64,000 nt of DNA from Brevibacillus choshinensis (lineage in GTDB: Bacteria; Bacillota; Bacilli; Brevibacillales; Brevibacillaceae), in contig NZ_CP069127.1 in NCBI RefSeq assembly GCF_016811915.1, positions 3,881,001 to 3,945,000 on the forward strand, in the 5' to 3' direction. Below, in pieces: positions 60,570 to 64,000 of the stretch. A program made the position numbers and the translations under genes. Every line of letters begins with the position of its first letter. The stretch's first letter is position 1. Under the pieces are notes generated by a model, which did no database searches, was not told the origin of the DNA, and saw only the letters and a list, made by a program, of their open reading frames with translations.

Positions 60570-60686
60570 CAGCTTTCTTGTAAAGAAACACCGCTGGAGG
60601 GTCTGAAAACCGGGCTTGCCCCTACTCCAAAAGATGCGGAGGCGCGCAAAGCATTCGGCGTTGGGGAAAATCGAGTATTCATACGC

Positions 60687-60715
60687 TTCTCACTAGAGGG
60701 CGCATGTGATAGAAT
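60687..60715 (+). promoter_or_regulatory. Candidate promoter of the GNAT gene
   Basis: TTCTCA (60687-60692) and TAGAAT (60710-60715) with 17-bp spacing, 36 bp before the GTG start at 60751. Confidence 0.5.
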
Positions 60716-60750
60716 GTCTATCCCACTTTCTTTTCCAAGGAGGATTTGAC

Positions 60751-61299
60751 GTGCGACTACATACGGACGCCCTATACTTGCGCCCTCTGCAAAAGGAAGA
60801 CGCAGCCGAGCTGCTGGAGCTGAGGCTGCGCAATCACGATTTTTTGCAACCTTTTGAACCGATACGCCCTGCCTCGCACTTCACACTGGAAGGACAGCAG
60901 GAGCAGATCGCCCAAGCCCAGCGAGATTTTGCCAATCAAGCCGCTTTTGCATTCGGTGTCTTCCTTCCAGAAAACGACCGGATGATCGGGAGAGTCGCGC
61001 TATCCAATGTGGCCCGTGGTGCTTGGCAGAATGCTACCTTGGGATATTTCCTCGACAAGGAGTTCAATGGAAAGGGATATACGACGCAGGCGGTCAAGCT
61101 CGTCTTGCAGTTCGCGTTTACGGAAGCGCAGCTCCATCGGGTGCAGGCAGGAGTCATGCCGCATAACCTCGGCTCCATCCGCGTGCTGGAAAAGAACGGC
61201 TTCCGCTACGAAGGGCGATCCCTGCGTTACCTCCTCATAAACGGGGCATGGGAAGACCACGACATGTACGCCATCACGGCTGAGGAGTGGACGAAATAG
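60751..61299 (+). CDS. RimJ/RimL-type GNAT N-acetyltransferase
   Basis: 182 residues from the GTG at 60751, which has AAGGAGG 7 bp upstream. The GNAT pattern is clear: LYLRPLQKEDAAELLELR, then ATLGYFLDKEFNGKGYTTQAVKLVLQFAF (acetyl-CoA loop), then VMPHNLGSIRVLEKNGFRYEGRSLRY. This RimJ/RimL branch includes ribosomal-protein N-terminal acetylases, but most members acetylate unknown amines. The 3' end overlaps that of the convergent EcsC gene by 26 bp. Confidence 0.9.
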   Translation: MRLHTDALYLRPLQKEDAAELLELRLRNHDFLQPFEPIRPASHFTLEGQQEQIAQAQRDFANQAAFAFGVFLPENDRMIGRVALSNVARGAWQNATLGYFLDKEFNGKGYTTQAVKLVLQFAFTEAQLHRVQAGVMPHNLGSIRVLEKNGFRYEGRSLRYLLINGAWEDHDMYAITAEEWTK

Positions 61300-62116
61300 C
61301 TTCGATTGGCTCTTCTGATTGTCTCAGCCGCTCCAGGATTCGCCGTTTGCGGTACAGCATCATGCCGGCTTCGGCGACATCCTGCACGGTTGAACGATTT
61401 AAGTAGGCACCGAACAGGATCCCGGCAATCGGGACCATCTGGAAAAGCTTTTTCCATCCGAAGTTTTCAGTGTAAGTCACCACGACTTCGCGCCAGCCCT
61501 GCAATTGGGCCATCACGTCCCGCTGTGCAGCCGGGCTGTCAAACTGGGACAGCTCCTCTAAAATCGCTTTTTTCCCCACGATATCGGACGATGCAAACTG
61601 CAAGCACTTCACCACAAAGAGACGCTCCCGTTTTTCCTGTGGACGATACCCATAGCACAGCGCCATCTCCTGCAATACCTTCAGCGAGGTTCCCAGCAAA
61701 AGCGGGATATCCAATGCCAAGGTAAAAATCCCTCCGATCCCTGTCGTAGCTCCCTGGACCGTGGCAAACGTGGCTCTCGATTCTCTCATTTCCTTCGCCA
61801 CCTCATTCATGACGGTCAAAGGAACCTCTGCGGCCTCTTGTGCCACCATGACTTGTTCTTGCCCCATTTTCGTGCGGATTCGGCTGTACACGGCTTCATC
61901 TTGCACCAAGTAAGTACCACCGTTTTCTAGAAATGCGGCCATTTCATCCACGGCAGTTCCCAGCTTCTCTCGAACGAATTTAGGTGTGATACGATCCAGC
62001 AATACAAATGGAAGTCGTCCGAGTTTTTCCCAAAACCACAAATCATTTTGTTCCTTTTCCCACGCCACCACTTCTTTCAACCCTAGAAGCAAGGACTCCT
62101 TTGACTCTCTTGTCAT
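61274..62116 (-). CDS. EcsC family protein
   Basis: 280 residues. EcsC-type sequence: TTGIGGIFTLALDIPLLLGTSLKVLQEMALCYGY near 128-160 (in two parts) is the membrane-associated signature, with MVPIAGILFGAYLNRSTVQDVAEAGMMLYRKRR near 235-265. In Bacillus subtilis EcsC is encoded with the EcsAB transporter; here it is a stand-alone copy. The ATG at 62116 has AAAGGAGG; a TTG just before it is not needed. Probably membrane-bound; function unknown. Confidence 0.88.
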   Translation of the reverse strand: MTRESKESLLLGLKEVVAWEKEQNDLWFWEKLGRLPFVLLDRITPKFVREKLGTAVDEMAAFLENGGTYLVQDEAVYSRIRTKMGQEQVMVAQEAAEVPLTVMNEVAKEMRESRATFATVQGATTGIGGIFTLALDIPLLLGTSLKVLQEMALCYGYRPQEKRERLFVVKCLQFASSDIVGKKAILEELSQFDSPAAQRDVMAQLQGWREVVVTYTENFGWKKLFQMVPIAGILFGAYLNRSTVQDVAEAGMMLYRKRRILERLRQSEEPIEAISSTPQP

Positions 62117-62140
62117 CAAGTGCCTCCTTTGCGGTGTATC

Positions 62141-62335
62141 TTATCCATCTTTCTGACGTTTCCACAGACATTGATTGCGGAGCAGCTGCTTGACGTACTC
62201 CTGCAATTGTTCAGGGGAGGTAATACCTGCAAACTCCTCTTTTTCTCTTACGATTCCCAGTTTGAAATGTTTCACTTGCTCGCCTTCTACTTGAAAGCCG
62301 AACTTCATTAATACGGTCTTTTGCTCTTCCGTCAC
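62141..62335 (-). CDS. Small hypothetical protein
   Basis: 64 residues from the GTG at 62335, which lies 8 bp after GGAGG. An ATG 15 bases earlier overlaps that site and is less likely. Soluble, charged, with a strand-turn-strand (KFGFQVEGEQVKHFKLGIVRE) and a C-terminal helix (SPEQLQEYVKQLLRNQ). No family recognised. It is on the same strand and 25 bp before ecsC, so probably one transcript. Confidence 0.65.
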   Translation of the reverse strand: MTEEQKTVLMKFGFQVEGEQVKHFKLGIVREKEEFAGITSPEQLQEYVKQLLRNQCLWKRQKDG

Positions 62336-62351
62336 AGCGCATTCCTCCATC

Positions 62352-62390
62352 CGAAAAGAACCCCCTGCCGTGGCAGAGGGTTCTTCTGTA
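62352..62390 (-). terminator. Terminator of the large surface-type gene
   Basis: AGAACCCTCTGCC/GGCAGGGGGTTCT stem followed by TTTTC on the minus strand, just after the stop at 62395. Confidence 0.85.
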
Positions 62391-62394
62391 ATCT

Positions 62395-64000
62395 CTATTG
62401 TACTTCAATCGTTATTGTCATGGACTGCTGTTTTTCTAGCATGTCCGTGTTTTTCGTGTAATCCTTCGAACTGTATACAACTTCACACGTACGATAGCCC
62501 ATGACATTCGTCACTTCTATCGTGTACACTCCTGGCTTGCCATCCTGAAAATCAATGAATTTCTTGAAGTCCAACGATTTGACGCCATCCGTATCCGATT
62601 TGTCTTCTTCTTGATCTGTATGTCTCGGTTTGATGGTCATCAAAGTATCATCGTTGTACTTGATTTTCACCACATTGCTGGACTCAATGGTGCCACTGCC
62701 GTACTCTTGCTTTGACCCCAGCAACGTTTCGCCGTCCTCCCAGATCAAATCGGGAACATGAACATAGCTTCGTTCCGTTTTGCTGCTTTTATTCAAGATG
62801 ATTCGTTTGGTCCCCTGGTATGCTACATGAGTGGACATGAGCACCAGTTCCTTCAAATCATTCAGGTCGCTCTGGGAATCTACTACGATTCGATCGCCAT
62901 CCCGATACTCTTTCCCACTCTTGGTCACGAAGCGCATCGGGGTCGGATAAGGGACTGTTCCCACATCGCCCGGATCACAGACCGGTGAAGAGGAGATTGG
63001 CGGAACGTCCTCAATAACCTGTACATATCCGCACCATGACTGACGAGGCTCGCGCTTGCTGTAGTAATTCACTTTGTAGCGTCCTGGTTTGAAGCTGGAC
63101 AGCGCCAGCGCGGTATGATCCCAATTGAGCTTGGCAGCGTCCACGACCTTATTGTCAACCGCCCACACGCCTGGACCCTCATCGTCATCTGCCTCACTGC
63201 CAAATTCGACATGATCAGCGGCTGTAGTCAACCATATGAGGTGAACCGGGTTCTGGTACAGCTTGACGGTAACATCCGATGAGTACAGATTACTCCGCTC
63301 GAGCATCAGGGAAGACTTTTCATTTCTCTGCATCAAAACATCCATCGTGGCTGTAGCCGTGCTCGGCCCGCATGCTTCCGGCGTACCCGGAACCTGGATT
63401 TGAAGCGTGGTCGAGGTATCCATCCACGCTGTAGTCGTATCCGCCGGCTGGTTCGGCTCAAACGTTACACTGATCGTCATTCCCGCCAGCATTTCAGGAA
63501 TGGCCACTTCAATGCTCTGCGAATTCGTCAGAGTCTGACCTGTGCCGTTTACCCACCATCGACCTGCGAACGGCGAGAACAGCTTAACCGTGCTCGGAGC
63601 TTTCTCCGCTGTGATCACTTGATTTTGCGTAAGCTTCTGGCCGGTTGCATCCGTTCCCATATAAATCTCTGCTAACCCTACCTGGATCGTAGTCATCCAC
63701 GGAGATTGACTGCTGTCATCAGGCGTAAATACGAGATCGTATTGACCTGTTTTCAGGGAGCCTGATGTAAAGACCAAGCCCGACACGGAGCGCATTTCCG
63801 TATTCGTCGCCTTGTTCGTCAGCCTCCACGTACCGGGTACTTTGCTGGAAAAGCTTCTGGACCCGAACAACCCGAAGATGGCACTGGTGCTCCCGGATGG
63901 TACGGACGCACCTATAGCCTTTTCTCCCTCATAGATGTAAGGATAGTTCTGCGCTTCTACCTGAAAACGCACATTCACCGTACTTTTCTGACCTTTTGCA
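62395..64000 (-). CDS. Large extracellular-type protein, C-terminal part (cut by window edge)
   Basis: At least 534 residues; the frame stays open to the window end (KGQKSTVNVRFQVEAQ), so the start lies beyond it. The visible part is beta-rich, with repeated units of about 90-110 residues built around W-x-(V/L)-(N/D)-x-(K/T) and Y-(K/D)-(V/L)-x-(F/Y) strands (SGSLKTGQYDLVFTPDD, SSFKPGRYKVNYYSK, DFQDGKPGVYTIEVTN). These look like Ig-like modules. No enzyme motif or cell-wall anchor is visible. A surface or secreted location is inferred. Confidence 0.75.
   Translation of the reverse strand, partial: AKGQKSTVNVRFQVEAQNYPYIYEGEKAIGASVPSGSTSAIFGLFGSRSFSSKVPGTWRLTNKATNTEMRSVSGLVFTSGSLKTGQYDLVFTPDDSSQSPWMTTIQVGLAEIYMGTDATGQKLTQNQVITAEKAPSTVKLFSPFAGRWWVNGTGQTLTNSQSIEVAIPEMLAGMTISVTFEPNQPADTTTAWMDTSTTLQIQVPGTPEACGPSTATATMDVLMQRNEKSSLMLERSNLYSSDVTVKLYQNPVHLIWLTTAADHVEFGSEADDDEGPGVWAVDNKVVDAAKLNWDHTALALSSFKPGRYKVNYYSKREPRQSWCGYVQVIEDVPPISSSPVCDPGDVGTVPYPTPMRFVTKSGKEYRDGDRIVVDSQSDLNDLKELVLMSTHVAYQGTKRIILNKSSKTERSYVHVPDLIWEDGETLLGSKQEYGSGTIESSNVVKIKYNDDTLMTIKPRHTDQEEDKSDTDGVKSLDFKKFIDFQDGKPGVYTIEVTNVMGYRTCEVVYSSKDYTKNTDMLEKQQSMTITIEVQ

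Noticed and set aside
1..64000. CRISPR arrays, insertion sequences, integrases, tRNA or rRNA genes
   Set aside because: Searched by eye for regularly spaced repeats, transposase motifs and cloverleaf ends on both strands; none was found.

Overview
The window looks like a chromosomal segment of a spore-forming, S-layer-bearing member of the Bacillota, most like Brevibacillus or its Paenibacillaceae relatives. This is inferred from the gene set: bacillithiol synthesis (bshC), forespore and spore genes (gerR/ylbO, two YhcN/YlaJ lipoproteins), an SLH protein, SAM-I and lysine riboswitches, an SR1P peptide gene with CcpN-type sites, and strong AAGGAGG ribosome-binding sites with several GTG starts. 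I saw no rRNA, tRNA, CRISPR array, prophage or insertion sequence.

Layout. 1-2.3 kb is the head of the division/cell-wall cluster, read leftward: mraZ, rsmH, ftsL, pbpB, with a MraZ operator. 2.3-9.3 kb is a block with ahcY, a LysR regulator divergent from a YjeH-like amino-acid exporter, a FadR-type regulator with a CynX-type transporter, and an SLH protein. 9.5-13.3 kb holds bshC, a broken XRE-cupin regulator, a DUF3397 gene and panE. 13.4-18.4 kb is a leucine-catabolism operon (yngHA-HB-G-F-E) behind a CcpA cre site. 18.6-20 kb has ylbP and gerR. 20-29.4 kb mixes an enoyl-CoA hydratase, mgsR, a Cys-rich regulator, a DUF2626 gene, a MidA-type methyltransferase, a CapA lipoprotein, a metallo-hydrolase and small membrane or lipoprotein genes. 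29.7-34.5 kb has ylaK (PhoH), a ylaJ-like gene and metI-metC under a SAM-I riboswitch. 34.5-41.8 kb carries a flavin-barrel protein, a secreted repeat protein, ylaH, a glutathione peroxidase, typA, a spore lipoprotein and speD. 41.8-47.7 kb has two paralogous unknown genes, a DUF4446 gene, yktB, a nitronate monooxygenase-like gene and speA. 48-52.5 kb has an unusual fusion of a decayed dihydroorotate-dehydrogenase domain with a membrane domain, a secreted beta-propeller, and the SR1/SR1P locus. 52.5-64 kb has a lipase-like hydrolase, small DUF proteins, an N-acetylglucosaminidase, the lysine-riboswitch-controlled dapH-aminotransferase-dapL operon, a GNAT enzyme, an EcsC protein and the end of a large surface-type protein.

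Gene order read right to left matches, in outline, the Bacillus subtilis ykuQR - speA/yktB - typA/ylaH-ylaK - ylbO-ylbP-ylbQ - yllA-mraZ-ftsL-pbpB stretch (from memory). The scaffold is therefore ancestral, with lineage-specific insertions. Shared themes are methionine/SAM/polyamine metabolism (ahcY, metI, metC, speD, speA), lysine/cell-wall precursors (dap genes, dcw genes) and carbon-catabolite control (cre, CcpN). The most novel item is the DHODH-like membrane fusion at 47985-49922. Two genes, at 8.3 kb and 11.3-11.9 kb, have frameshifts mostly at homopolymer runs, which may be assembly errors.
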